From assembly GCA_965226435.1 (NCBI GenBank), contig CBDDCY010000009.1, forward strand, positions 248,001 through 312,000: a stretch of DNA of 64,000 bases. Direction: 5' to 3'. The stretch is from UBA6623 sp965226435. Lineage in GTDB: Bacteria > Acidobacteriota > Terriglobia > Bryobacterales > UBA6623. The translations under genes and the position numbers were made by a program. The notes under the pieces are model-generated. The model saw only the letters and a list, made by a program, of their open reading frames with translations, was not told the DNA's origin and did no database searches. Below are positions 9,602-18,771 of the stretch, piece after piece (position 1 is the stretch's first letter; every line of letters starts with the position of its first letter).

Positions 9602-11173
9602 ATGTGTTGCCCGTGGAATTCCCGACCGCCCCTCGCCAAAACCTTGGTCGCTGCCATTGTATTCGTCTTGGCTTCCTGCTCGGATGTCGGACCCACTCCC
9701 GAAACCGCGCCGGCCAAGCCCAACATCATCTTCTTGATGGCCGACGACCTGGGCTACGGAGATTTGGGTTCCTACAATTCGGACTCGAAAATTCCCACCC
9801 CGAATATCGACCGCCTGGCGAGGGAGGGGATGCGTTTTACCGACGCCCACTCGGGGTCGGCGGTCTGCACGCCCACCCGCTATGGCGTCGTCACCGGGCG
9901 CTATTGCTGGCGCAGCCCGTTAAAAATGGGCGTACTCAGCAGTTATTCGCGCAGCCTCATCGAGCCCGGCCGGCCAACCGTCGCGTCGATGTTGCGGCAG
10001 CGGGGTTATCGGACCGCCGTCGTCGGCAAATGGCATTTGGGACTGGACTGGGCCGCCGGAAAAGGCGCCGTGGAACCCGCCGGACAGGACGACATCGCGG
10101 CACGAGCCCGTCAGGGAAATCCCTTCGCTCGGCCGGAGGGTTTCGAAATCGATTTCACGAAACCCGTGACGACGGGGCCGCAAGACTACGGGTTTGACTA
10201 CTCCTACATCTTCCCGGCGTCGCTCGACATGGCGCCGTACGTTTACGTCGAAGACAACAGGCCGGTAGCGAACGCCGACGACCGCACCGAGGGCATGGCC
10301 GACGGCGGGACGTTTTGGCGAGAGGGCGAAATGATGAAGGGATTCGACTTCCCCGACGTCACGCCGCACCTTTTCGACAAGGCGATCGGATTCATCGGCG
10401 ACCATGTCGAGAGCGGTTCCGACAAACCCTTCTTTCTCTACTTTCCGCTACCTTCGCCTCACCACCCATGGCTGCCGACCGAAGACACGCGGGGCGCGAG
10501 CGGAGCCGGCAAGTATGGTGATTTCGTGGTTCTCATCGACAATTTAGTTGGCCAATTGACGGCTACTCTCGAACGTCGCGGGCTTAGTGAAAACACGCTC
10601 TTCATCTTCACCAGCGACAACGGCGCGGAATGGGACCCGTCGCATATCGAGGAATTCGGCCATCGCGCCAACCACGCCGACTTACGGGGTAAAAAGCGTG
10701 ACGCCTGGGAAGGCGGACATCGAATTCCCTTCATCGCTCGCTGGCCGGGAATGGTTGCCGCCGGGGGAACGAGCGATCAGATCATCTGCTTGACTGATCT
10801 GACGGCGACGGCCGCCGAGATCTCGGGCGCGAACTTACCTGACGGCAGCGCGGAAGATAGTTACAGCTTCCTGCCGGCGCTGGTCGGCGAAGCGCGAGAA
10901 CCGATTCGCGAGGCAATTGTTCATCATTCCTCCGACGGCATGTTCGCGATTCGGCAAGGGAAGTGGAAGCTGATCGACGGCCGCGGTCCGGGCTCGCGCA
11001 ATTACGGAGAATGGGAATCCGGTCCCGACGATCCACCGGGCCAACTTTACGACATTGCGTCAGACATCGGAGAGAAAAACAATCTCTACGGGGAACATCC
11101 CGAAGTGGTCGCGGAGCTGAAAGCGCTGCTTGAGCGCTATAAAGAACAGGGTTTCAGTCGACCGACACAGTAG
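9602..11173 (+). CDS. Lipoprotein sulfatase (arylsulfatase A-like)
   Basis: A 523-residue sulfatase. The N-terminus has a membrane-crossing segment ending in a lipobox LASC, so the mature protein is probably lipidated at Cys26 and sits on the envelope. The formylglycine precursor is Cys89 in CTPTR, followed by YGVVTGRY; metal ligands lie in FLMADDLGYGD (about 44-54). FTSDNGAEWDPSH near residue 340 is the arylsulfatase A-type second metal motif. The end carries the usual YDIASDIGEKNNLY block. It is a different subfamily from the sulfatases at 2662 and 48880, so a different sulfated substrate is likely. The short gap after the damaged kinase contains its own -10 box. Confidence 0.93.
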   Translation: MCCPWNSRPPLAKTLVAAIVFVLASCSDVGPTPETAPAKPNIIFLMADDLGYGDLGSYNSDSKIPTPNIDRLAREGMRFTDAHSGSAVCTPTRYGVVTGRYCWRSPLKMGVLSSYSRSLIEPGRPTVASMLRQRGYRTAVVGKWHLGLDWAAGKGAVEPAGQDDIAARARQGNPFARPEGFEIDFTKPVTTGPQDYGFDYSYIFPASLDMAPYVYVEDNRPVANADDRTEGMADGGTFWREGEMMKGFDFPDVTPHLFDKAIGFIGDHVESGSDKPFFLYFPLPSPHHPWLPTEDTRGASGAGKYGDFVVLIDNLVGQLTATLERRGLSENTLFIFTSDNGAEWDPSHIEEFGHRANHADLRGKKRDAWEGGHRIPFIARWPGMVAAGGTSDQIICLTDLTATAAEISGANLPDGSAEDSYSFLPALVGEAREPIREAIVHHSSDGMFAIRQGKWKLIDGRGPGSRNYGEWESGPDDPPGQLYDIASDIGEKNNLYGEHPEVVAELKALLERYKEQGFSRPTQ

Positions 11174-11190
11174 TGGCGGTCTTTTCGTAT

Positions 11191-11220
11191 GGGGCAGGCC
11201 TGGGTGGCCTGCCCCATTTT
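11191..11220. terminator. Stem-loop terminator between convergent genes
   Basis: A perfect 10 bp stem (GGGGCAGGCC / GGCCTGCCCC) with a 5-nt loop is followed by ATTTT on the plus strand. It lies 17 nt after the sulfatase stop and 30 nt from the end of the convergent chemoreceptor gene. It also resembles the GGGCAGGCC palindrome family. Confidence 0.6.
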
Positions 11221-11249
11221 GTCGGTCGGCGTCGACTAAACCTCTCGCC

Positions 11250-13826
11250 TTAGAGCTTGAACTGATTGACGAGAGTTTGTAGTTCGGTGGACGTCTGGGT
11301 CAATGCCTTGGCCGATTCCAAAGTGTCGCCGGCCCCGGTACTGGTTTCTTGGGCGGCTTGCGCCACGCCGGTGATGTTTTGGGCGATTTCGCTCACCGCG
11401 CGAGAGGCGTCCGAGGCGTTGCGGCCGATCTCGTTCGTCGTCGCGGTCTGCTCCTCGACCGCCGAAGCGATCGTGCTGGCGATATCGTTGATGCGGGTAA
11501 TCACCGACGTCACTTCCCCGATAGCCGACACGGCGCCCTCCGTATCGCTTTGAATCGTCGCGATCTTGCCGCTGATGTCCTCGGTCGCCTTGGCGGTCTC
11601 CTTGGCGAGTTCCTTGACTTCGTTGGCCACAACGGCGAAGCCCTTGCCGGCCTCGCCCGCGCGGGCCGCTTCGATCGTCGCATTGAGAGCCAAGAGGTTG
11701 GTCTGCTCGGCGATCGACGTAATCACGTTGATGACCTTGCCGATTTCGCCGCTGGATTCGCCGAGACGGGAAATCGTTTCATTCGTCGATTCGGCCAAGC
11801 GGACGGCCTCCATGGTGACGCTGGCGGCCTCGTTTGAACTCTTGGCGATTTCCTGAATCGAGACCGACATTTCTTCCGCGCCGGTGGCGACCATCTCGAC
11901 GTTCTTGCTGACCAGATTGCCGGCCTCCGAAACGGCCTCGGACTGTGTGGACGTGCGGCCGGCATTGTCGACCATCTGCGTGCTGACGTCGCCCAGCTGG
12001 TTCGACGCGGCCGCCAGAGACTCGGCGTTGTCGCTGAGTCGCAGCATCGAGGACCGCAGTTGCGTCAAGAAGGCCTTCAGCCCTTGGGCCATTCGACCCG
12101 GGGCGTCGTCGCCCTCGATGTGAATATCGGCGGTGAGGTCTCCACCCGCCGCGGCCGTCACGGTTGCCAGAATGCTGTCCACTTTATCGCGGAGCTCCTC
12201 CTGCTGCCGCCGTTCATTTTCGCCACGCATACGTTCGCGTTCAGTATTTTCCTTCTCGCGCTCTTCGGCCGCTAGCCTTTCGGTGATTCGCTCCCAGGTC
12301 ACCATTGGGCCGCGGTAGGTGCCGTTTTTGTCCACAACAGCGGTGGCCAACAGGTCCAGCTTCTCGGGTCCGACTTCGATCACGGCGCGATGCGGCAGGT
12401 TGTCGGGGTTGCTCACGATCTTGCGCTGATGCGCGGGATTCTTGTGAAAGAAGTCAATCGACTTGCCCGCGATTTCGTCCGCCCGGCAGGGCAAGTGCTG
12501 CTCAATCTCGCGGAGTGTCGTCAGCGAAGCAGGATTCAGATATGTGATTGTCAGGTCCGGGTCGGTGAGAATCAGATTCGTCGGCAGGTTCTCCATCATC
12601 GACTTGGCTCCGGCGGTTTCATCGAGCGCGGCGGCGGTCTTCCGCATCACCTCGTTGAGGGAGCGCGCGACCTGCCCCAACTCGTCCGGGGCCGAATTTT
12701 CCAGGCGTCGAGTGTAGTCGCCTTCGGCCGCGGCGGCCAGCACCTCGGCGGTTTCGACAAGCGGGCGAGTAATCATACGTCTCGCCAAGACGATGCCGAC
12801 GAAAACCATGACTACGAGGCTGACGATCACCAAGGCGATCGAAGTATTCCGAAATGAAGTAGCTTGCGCCAAGAACGCGTCTTCCGAGACGGTTTCGATC
12901 AGAACCCAATCGCGTTTGCCGGACTGCTGTTGGGGTCTCACGGGCGTAAACGCCAACACTTCGCCGCCTTCCTGTACAACGCCCGCTTCACCGCCGAGCA
13001 CTTGGGCGGCAACCGAGGAATAGTCCGCCCCGAGCCGCTCGTCGTGATTCAACTCGAAACCCCATTCTTTACTCTTGTCGGGGTGCGCCAGATAGAAACC
13101 GTCGTGATTCACCAAGTAGGTCTTGCGGCCGTCGGCATTCCCGCTGTTCAGAACGCCCAAGAAAGACTCCGCCACGAAGTCGATTACCAGCGCTCCGCGC
13201 GGCGTTTGATTGCGGTAGACCGGCACGGCATACCGTAAGACAGGGCGATGCGGCGTCAGAATGCGGCCACTGTCGTCGCGGGCCAGCGCCGGGTCCGACA
13301 CATACAAGCCGCCCTCGGCCAGACCCACGGTCCGGGATAGATATTCCTCGCGGCCCCGGTTCACCCGCTCTTTCTTCGGCACCGACACGATTTGACCGCC
13401 GCGTCGGTCCACGCGAACCGCTTCGCTGCCGTCGGCGAGCAAGAAGCGAACCTGACTGTAGTCGGGCCGAGAGCGCAACAATCCCGTGAAGATCGTCGTC
13501 AGCCGTTTCCCCCAAAGTTGCTGCGTGCTGCCGTCCATGAGGTCGATACCGCCGCCGTCCGCGGCCCGCAGGATGCCCTGCACCGGAGGCACCAGCAACA
13601 TGAACCGTAAATCGGCTTCGCTCAAGCGGAGTTTCGACTCGATGGCCGGCGCTCGCGAGGCGACCGATGCAGCCAGCTCCGATTCAGCTCCTCGTCGCAA
13701 CGCCCCACTCGTCGCCACCATCCCGTTCCAACTGTTCGCCAGCGATGCCAGCAGCACCGACGCGAAGATCACCGCCGCGACCTTGTATTGAATCGAAGAG
13801 CGAAAATACTCTATTAACGACCCCAT
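11250..13826 (-). CDS. Methyl-accepting chemotaxis protein with Cache sensor
   Basis: An 858-residue transmembrane chemoreceptor. TM1 lies at about 15-33, a large periplasmic region of about 300 residues with dCache-like features follows, and TM2 is IALVIVSLVVMVFVGIVL (near 335). A HAMP segment, a PAS-like segment (MMENLPTNLILTDPDLTI..LNPASL) and a second HAMP-like linker precede the signalling coiled coil. The hairpin tip has the conserved EQTNLLALNATIEAARAGE sequence that binds CheA/CheW. It ends LVNQFKL without a CheR-tethering pentapeptide. Start ATG 13826 has a strong GGGAGGAGG ribosome site. No che genes are nearby, so it is an orphan receptor. The ligand is unknown. Confidence 0.93.
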   Translation of the reverse strand: MGSLIEYFRSSIQYKVAAVIFASVLLASLANSWNGMVATSGALRRGAESELAASVASRAPAIESKLRLSEADLRFMLLVPPVQGILRAADGGGIDLMDGSTQQLWGKRLTTIFTGLLRSRPDYSQVRFLLADGSEAVRVDRRGGQIVSVPKKERVNRGREEYLSRTVGLAEGGLYVSDPALARDDSGRILTPHRPVLRYAVPVYRNQTPRGALVIDFVAESFLGVLNSGNADGRKTYLVNHDGFYLAHPDKSKEWGFELNHDERLGADYSSVAAQVLGGEAGVVQEGGEVLAFTPVRPQQQSGKRDWVLIETVSEDAFLAQATSFRNTSIALVIVSLVVMVFVGIVLARRMITRPLVETAEVLAAAAEGDYTRRLENSAPDELGQVARSLNEVMRKTAAALDETAGAKSMMENLPTNLILTDPDLTITYLNPASLTTLREIEQHLPCRADEIAGKSIDFFHKNPAHQRKIVSNPDNLPHRAVIEVGPEKLDLLATAVVDKNGTYRGPMVTWERITERLAAEEREKENTERERMRGENERRQQEELRDKVDSILATVTAAAGGDLTADIHIEGDDAPGRMAQGLKAFLTQLRSSMLRLSDNAESLAAASNQLGDVSTQMVDNAGRTSTQSEAVSEAGNLVSKNVEMVATGAEEMSVSIQEIAKSSNEAASVTMEAVRLAESTNETISRLGESSGEIGKVINVITSIAEQTNLLALNATIEAARAGEAGKGFAVVANEVKELAKETAKATEDISGKIATIQSDTEGAVSAIGEVTSVITRINDIASTIASAVEEQTATTNEIGRNASDASRAVSEIAQNITGVAQAAQETSTGAGDTLESAKALTQTSTELQTLVNQFKL

Positions 13827-14066
13827 CCGCGTCCTCCTCCCAAGTGCCGGTCAACATTCCGCGACTGTTCGCGGCCTGTCCTCTCACAGGCTCATCCGGC
13901 ACGGCCGTTTTTATAAACTACCCTTACGCCATCGTCAGATCCGGCTCCAAAATTTACAACGCTTTCATTACCAACGACACTCGACCCCGCTCCGGCTTGG
14001 AGATACCGGTCCAACCCACAAGGGGTTGGGTCTTCCCGGCGCCGCGGGGCGGCTGCGACGCGCGGC
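13827..14066 (-). other. Leader region of the chemoreceptor gene
   Basis: No gene is visible. On the minus strand it contains a TTTATAAAAA stretch, about 95 bp before the start codon, that could be a -10 region, then a small hairpin GCCTGT/ACAGGC and the GGGAGGAGG ribosome site. I recognise no riboswitch consensus. Confidence 0.35.
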
Positions 14067-14072
14067 TACAAT
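14067..14072 (+). promoter_or_regulatory. -10 box TACAAT upstream of gene 14159
   Basis: GGCTACAAT occurs here and again before the sulfatase at 48880, and GGCTATAAT before 25688. Here the start codon is 86 nt downstream and no in-frame start lies nearer, so this transcript would have a leader. Confidence 0.35.
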
Positions 14073-14158
14073 AGGTGGACTGATCCGGTTGTCCGCGGGC
14101 CGGTGCTCGCGAACAGTTTGACCGACCTCCGCCGCCGAAAGCGATCGGCGACCGCCGC

Positions 14159-15700
14159 ATGACGAGCCCGCGTCTGAACGTCCTCTTTCTTGCCGCTGTC
14201 AGCGTGATGACCGTCATGCCGCTGCTCGTCGTCGACATTCCTCCGCTGCATGATTACCCTAACCATCTGGCGCGGGTTTACGTGCTGGCTCACGTCGACG
14301 AATCCCCGCTTCTCGCTCGTTACTACGAAGCGCGTTGGGAGCTGCTCCCCAACTTGGCCATGGATTTGCTCGTTCCGCCCCTTCTGCGGTTCCTGACCCC
14401 GGAAACGGCCGGCAAGCTGTTCTGCGGGCTGATCCTCTTGTCGACCGTGCCGGCGGTCGGATTGCTGCATTTCGCCCTATTCGGCCGCGCGTCGGCTTGG
14501 CCGGCGGCGGCGGCGCTGTTCTGCTACAACTACGTGTTCATCTTCGGCTTTCTCAACTACCTGCTTGGGGTCAACCTCGCATTGACGGGCGTGGCGCTGT
14601 GGATCCTGTTACGGAATAAGTCCCTGACGGGGGTGGTTGTCTTCGGCGGCCTTTTCTCGACGATGTTATTCGTCGCGCACCTGTACGCGTTGGGGCTCTA
14701 CGCCATCGTAGTCTGTGGTTTTGAACTGTGGCATTGGCGCGTCGCCAAGACCGGCGGCGGCGTCTTCGAGGCCAAACGGTTGGTGGGAGCCGTCGTTCAG
14801 TTCGTGGCGCCGCTGGGGCTTTTCGTTCTCGCCATGCCCAGCCCGCCGAAAAGTGCGTGGGAACCGGGCAGCTGGAGCGTTTGGGCCAAGATCGGTGGCT
14901 TGTACAGCGTATTCAACAGTGGCAACCCCTCCCAGGACGGCGTTTTCTTTTTGCTCCTCGCATTCGGCTTCGCCGTGTTGGCGACCATGGGTCGTTTCCG
15001 AGTCGCCGACGGTATGCGCCTGCCGTTATTGTTGCTGGTGGGCTGCTTCCTGCTGATGCCCGGCTTGCTTTTCGGCTCCGGCTATGCCGATTTTCGGATG
15101 CCTTTCGCCACCCTTCTGTTTGTGATCGCCGGGGCGGATTGGACGCCTTCGCGGCACGCCCGGCAGCGTGTGCTGTTTCTTCTTGTCACCCTCCTCCTCT
15201 CTGCCCGGACGGCCTTGATCGCGCAAGCATGGGCCGAGACAAGGGCGGAGTACGACACCGTCGAGGAAGCCCTCTCAAAGCTTCCCGAGGGAAGCCGTGT
15301 TGTTGGATACCTCATTAGCGGAGAGCCCCGTTTCGGAAATCAGCCGCCGCTGGACCACGCCGTCACCCTGGCCGTTGTTCGAAAATCCGCCTTCGTTCCG
15401 TCGCTGTTCGCTTTCCCCGGGAAACATCCTTTACGATTGCGTCCCGAGTACCAAGAAATCGCCGACCTTACTCCCCACTCCACGGTGGTCAATTCCGGAA
15501 TCAACGAGGCTCCCGACGCCGCTTCGCACCCCTTGGCCGCGCCCGTGGGCGGTCTCTACGACTATCTATTACTCTTCGCGCGCGATCCTGAAGCTATCGA
15601 CCTGCCGATGTTCTACCGAGATGTATTCTCTGGAACGCACGTAAGATTGCTCGAAGTCGCCGACCCGCCGGGTCCGGATGCTCGGGCGACTTTTCGCTAA
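14159..15700 (+). CDS. Polytopic membrane protein of unknown function
   Basis: A 513-residue inner-membrane protein. Hydrophobic segments begin at about residues 5, 65, 95, 120, 145, 160, 205, 255, 285 and 315, giving roughly ten membrane spans in the first 350 residues. A soluble C-terminal domain of about 150 residues follows. The overall plan (spans plus a periplasmic tail, an early loop DIPPLHDYPNHLARVYVL) resembles membrane GT-C glycosyltransferases or mannosyltransferase-like proteins, where an acidic residue early in the first periplasmic loop is catalytic. I cannot identify it more closely. It stands alone between the chemoreceptor and the AAA ATPase. Confidence 0.6.
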   Translation: MTSPRLNVLFLAAVSVMTVMPLLVVDIPPLHDYPNHLARVYVLAHVDESPLLARYYEARWELLPNLAMDLLVPPLLRFLTPETAGKLFCGLILLSTVPAVGLLHFALFGRASAWPAAAALFCYNYVFIFGFLNYLLGVNLALTGVALWILLRNKSLTGVVVFGGLFSTMLFVAHLYALGLYAIVVCGFELWHWRVAKTGGGVFEAKRLVGAVVQFVAPLGLFVLAMPSPPKSAWEPGSWSVWAKIGGLYSVFNSGNPSQDGVFFLLLAFGFAVLATMGRFRVADGMRLPLLLLVGCFLLMPGLLFGSGYADFRMPFATLLFVIAGADWTPSRHARQRVLFLLVTLLLSARTALIAQAWAETRAEYDTVEEALSKLPEGSRVVGYLISGEPRFGNQPPLDHAVTLAVVRKSAFVPSLFAFPGKHPLRLRPEYQEIADLTPHSTVVNSGINEAPDAASHPLAAPVGGLYDYLLLFARDPEAIDLPMFYRDVFSGTHVRLLEVADPPGPDARATFR

Positions 15701-15852
15701 CACGCAATCGAGGCTTCATTCATCCGTTCCTTGCCCTCAGCACCTTCCAATTCGGTGGGTAAGGGAGCTCCATCCCTCAAACCGAGCCGTTTCCCCGTGC
15801 CGGATGTCTTCAATCTGGGCAATAATGGGGAGGTTAGAGGTGAAACTAAGCC

Positions 15853-17184
15853 ATGAGCGACACCGCATCGCTGACTCCCGACGACGTCCAGACCTCGACT
15901 CCTCGCTTTGTCCCAAAACCCGTGAACTCGCTGGAAGAAGCCGGCATCAGCACGAGTCTCGTCGAGCAGTTGCTTCTCAAGAACCTGTATTTTCTCGGCG
16001 AGGTCTCGGGACGCGAAATGGCCCGGCTGCTGGGATTTCGCTTCAGCGTGATCGAGCAGGTGCTGGATTTTCTCAAGCGGGGGCGATTGGTCGAAGTCAA
16101 GCGCTCCACCGGCTTCGGCAACATTTCGTCGGTCTTCGCCGCCTCCGAGACGGGTCGAGCCCGCGCGAAAGATTACCTTGAGAACAACCAGTTTCTCGGG
16201 CCCGCCCCCGTGCCGCTGAAGCAATACGAGGAGGTCGTCCGCAACCAAACGGTGTCGGAGGGCTGGATGACCAAGGAAGTGCTCGAAAGAGCCTTCACCG
16301 GAGCGATCGTCACCGAGGAGTTCTACTCGAAGCTGGGACCCGCGGTGAACTCCTTCAAGTCGCTGCTGATTTACGGGCGCCCCGGCAACGGCAAGAGTTT
16401 TCTTTCGGAACAATTGGCCCACCTCGACAGCGAGCCGATCTACATTCCGTACGCTATCGAAGCCGAAGGCCAGATCATCAAAGTCTTTGACGCGTTGTAT
16501 CACCAACGCGTGGACGCCGAAGAGGTCAGCGTTTTAGTCGAAGAAGAGCCCGACTACGACCAACGTTGGGCGAAGTGTAAGCGACCCTTCCTGACAACGG
16601 GCGGCGAGTTGGGCATCGAAATGCTCGATTTGATGTTCATCGAAGCGGCGAAGGTCTACGATGCGCCCTACCAACTCAAGGCAAACAACGGCATCTACCT
16701 GGTGGATGACTTCGGGCGTCAGCAGGTCAGCCCCGCAGCGCTGTTAAACCGCTGGATCTACCCCTTGGACCGCAGTGTCGACTTCCTGACCTTCCAGACC
16801 GGCACGAAGATTCAGGTCCCTTTCGAGTGCTTTCTGATCTTCTCCTCGAACCTGAACCCCAACGACCTGGGCGACGAGGCGTTTCTGCGGCGACTCGAGT
16901 ATAAGATGTTCATGCAGAATCCCTCGGAAGAGGAATTCGCCGCGATCTTCTACGACTTCTGCCGGCAAGAGAATATCGAATGCCCAATGGGGCTTCTCAG
17001 CGACATGGTCAACCGGCAGTACAAGGAATCCGGCCGTAAGTTCCGTCGCTGCCACCCGCGCGACGTGGTGAGCATCGCCATCGACTTGATTAAATTCGAG
17101 AAGCTCCCCTACACCCTCACCAAAGAGATCATGGACCGAGCTTTCCAATTGAAGTTCGTCTCGATGGATTACGAAGATCTCTAA
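15853..17184 (+). CDS. AAA-type ATPase with N-terminal winged-helix-like domain
   Basis: A 443-residue soluble ATPase. Residues 30-110 form a helical domain resembling a winged helix (LGEVSGREMARLLGFRFSVI..VLDFLKRGRLVEV). The P-loop GRPGNGKS is at about 175-182, Walker B-like YLVDDFG near 283, and a sensor-type IFSSNLNPNDL near 335. The C-terminal lid holds RCHPRDVVSIAIDL. Similar single-gene ATPases occur in Acidobacteriota and Chloroflexota with no assigned role. A DNA- or complex-remodelling function is only a guess. Start ATG 15853 is preceded by an AGAGGTG ribosome site about 12 nt away. Confidence 0.75.
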   Translation: MSDTASLTPDDVQTSTPRFVPKPVNSLEEAGISTSLVEQLLLKNLYFLGEVSGREMARLLGFRFSVIEQVLDFLKRGRLVEVKRSTGFGNISSVFAASETGRARAKDYLENNQFLGPAPVPLKQYEEVVRNQTVSEGWMTKEVLERAFTGAIVTEEFYSKLGPAVNSFKSLLIYGRPGNGKSFLSEQLAHLDSEPIYIPYAIEAEGQIIKVFDALYHQRVDAEEVSVLVEEEPDYDQRWAKCKRPFLTTGGELGIEMLDLMFIEAAKVYDAPYQLKANNGIYLVDDFGRQQVSPAALLNRWIYPLDRSVDFLTFQTGTKIQVPFECFLIFSSNLNPNDLGDEAFLRRLEYKMFMQNPSEEEFAAIFYDFCRQENIECPMGLLSDMVNRQYKESGRKFRRCHPRDVVSIAIDLIKFEKLPYTLTKEIMDRAFQLKFVSMDYEDL

Positions 17185-17281
17185 AGGACCTTGTCCCCGG
17201 AGGCGCGGCCTTCGAGCGGACTTTCTTCGCCCGCTTGGTCGTTTGGAGGGCTATAGTCGGCAGAGCAAATCTCGCCCGCGT

Positions 17282-17704
17282 CTAACCCTGCAATTCCATT
17301 TCGCTGAAGAAAAATTTCAGCTCCGCGGCGGCCGTCTCGGACGCATCGGAACCGTGAACGGCGTTACGCTCGATGTCGGTTCCGAAACGATTACGGATCG
17401 TGCCCTGGGCCGCTTCGGTCGAGTTGGTCGCGCCCATGAGCTCGCGCAGTTTGGCGATGGCATCCTCGCGTTCGAGCGCCATCGGCACCACCGGACCTTC
17501 GGTCATGAACGTCACCAGCGATTCGAAGAACGGCCTTTCGCGGTGGACCTGATAGAAAGCCTCGGCAGCGGCCCGCGACAGGCGGATTTTTTTCATGCCG
17601 AGAACGCGGAAACCGGCGGCCTCGAGCGCGGCGATGATGTGACCGGCATTCCCCGCCGCAACGGAGTCGGGTTTGATAATCGTCAATGTTCGTTCAATTG
17701 CCAT
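17282..17704 (-). CDS. ndk: Nucleoside diphosphate kinase
   Basis: A 140-residue enzyme transferring the gamma-phosphate from ATP to other NDPs through a phosphohistidine. Start ATG 17704 gives the standard N-terminus MAIERTLTIIKPD. The active His is residue 117 in RNAVHGSD, and NSTEAAQGTIRNRFG is the nucleotide-binding loop. Length and motifs are fully canonical. The upstream in-frame extension to 17767 is rejected. It lies downstream of sucD on the same strand, separated by 156 bp with two palindromes, so it may have its own promoter. Confidence 0.97.
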   Translation of the reverse strand: MAIERTLTIIKPDSVAAGNAGHIIAALEAAGFRVLGMKKIRLSRAAAEAFYQVHRERPFFESLVTFMTEGPVVPMALEREDAIAKLRELMGATNSTEAAQGTIRNRFGTDIERNAVHGSDASETAAAELKFFFSEMELQG

Positions 17705-17739
17705 TTCTCTATTACTGATCCTTGAAAAATCCGGGTAGT

Positions 17740-17852
17740 GACCGGCACTCGTGCCGGTCCAAGTCAACCGTCGGGAGCGGCTCTCAAGCCGGTGCCGGCG
17801 GAGTTGCTTAGGAAGCCACAGTCAAGCAGGGGGCAGGTCTCCAGGCCTGCCC
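17740..17852. repeat. Two palindromes between sucD and ndk
   Basis: 17740-17759 is a perfect hairpin GACCGGCAC-TC-GTGCCGGTC. 17831-17852 is the inverted copy of the GGGCAGGCC-type palindrome found at 256-278 and 37241-37262. They may attenuate sucD-ndk readthrough or simply be mobile palindromes. Confidence 0.5.
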
Positions 17853-17860
17853 TCACCCAC

Positions 17861-18724
17861 TTACAACAGCCCCGCCAGCGTCGAGCCCATCTCCGCGGGC
17901 GTCGAGGCAACGGCGATGCCGGCCGCCTCGAGCGCGGCGACCTTCTCGGTCGCCGTCCCCTTGCCGCCGGAAATAATCGCTCCGGCGTGCCCCATGCGGC
18001 GACCCGGAGGCGCCGTCCGACCCGCGATAAACGCCGCCACCGGCGTCTTCACGTTCTCTTTGATAAACGCGGCGGCTTCTTCCTCGGCCGTCCCGCCGAT
18101 TTCCCCGATCATGATGATGCCGCGGGTGTCGGGGTCTTCGTTAAGCAGCGCCAACGCGTCGATGAACGACGTCCCGATAATCGGGTCGCCCCCAATCCCG
18201 ATACAAGTCGACTGCCCGATGCCTAACGCGCTCAATTGCCCGACCGCTTCGTAGGTCAACGTTCCCGAGCGCGAAACCACCGCGACATGGCCTTGCTGAT
18301 GGATCTGTCCGGGCATGATCCCCAGCTTGCATTTGCCCGGCGAAATGATGCCGGGGCAATTCGGCCCGATCAGCCGCGTCGGATGGTCGCGCAGATACGA
18401 CGCCGTTCGCACCATGTCCCGCGCGGGAATGCCTTCGGTAATCGCCACGACCAGCTCAATACCCGCTTCAGCGGCTTCCATGACGGCGTCGGCCGCGCCC
18501 GGAGCGGGCACAAAAACAATCGATGCGTTCGGCTCGACAGCCGACATCGCCTCTCGGACGGTGTTGAAAAGCGGGACGCCGATCACTTCCTCGCCGCCCT
18601 TGCCCGGCCGAACCGCGCCCACGACTTTCGTGCCGTATTTCATGCACTGCTCGGCATGAAATTGCCCGGCGCGTCCGAACCCTTGGACCAACACGCGGGT
18701 GTTTTCATCAACCAATATGCTCAT
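17861..18724 (-). CDS. sucD: Succinyl-CoA synthetase, alpha subunit
   Basis: A 287-residue subunit that carries the phosphohistidine and CoA site of the TCA-cycle enzyme converting succinyl-CoA to succinate with NTP formation. The CoA-binding Rossmann part begins ENTRVLVQGFGRAGQFHAEQ. The phospho-His lies in RMGHAGAIISGG near residue 245. It follows sucC by 47 bp on the same strand, the usual sucCD operon. Length is normal. Confidence 0.97.
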   Translation of the reverse strand: MSILVDENTRVLVQGFGRAGQFHAEQCMKYGTKVVGAVRPGKGGEEVIGVPLFNTVREAMSAVEPNASIVFVPAPGAADAVMEAAEAGIELVVAITEGIPARDMVRTASYLRDHPTRLIGPNCPGIISPGKCKLGIMPGQIHQQGHVAVVSRSGTLTYEAVGQLSALGIGQSTCIGIGGDPIIGTSFIDALALLNEDPDTRGIIMIGEIGGTAEEEAAAFIKENVKTPVAAFIAGRTAPPGRRMGHAGAIISGGKGTATEKVAALEAAGIAVASTPAEMGSTLAGLL

Positions 18725-18771
18725 GCGTTTCTCGTTTGCCGGGGGTGCGAAAGATAGGGAATGCGCAGTCC

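Noticed and set aside
13827..14066. Riboswitch upstream of the chemoreceptor
   Set aside because: Small hairpins exist, but no cyclic-di-GMP or other aptamer consensus could be matched.
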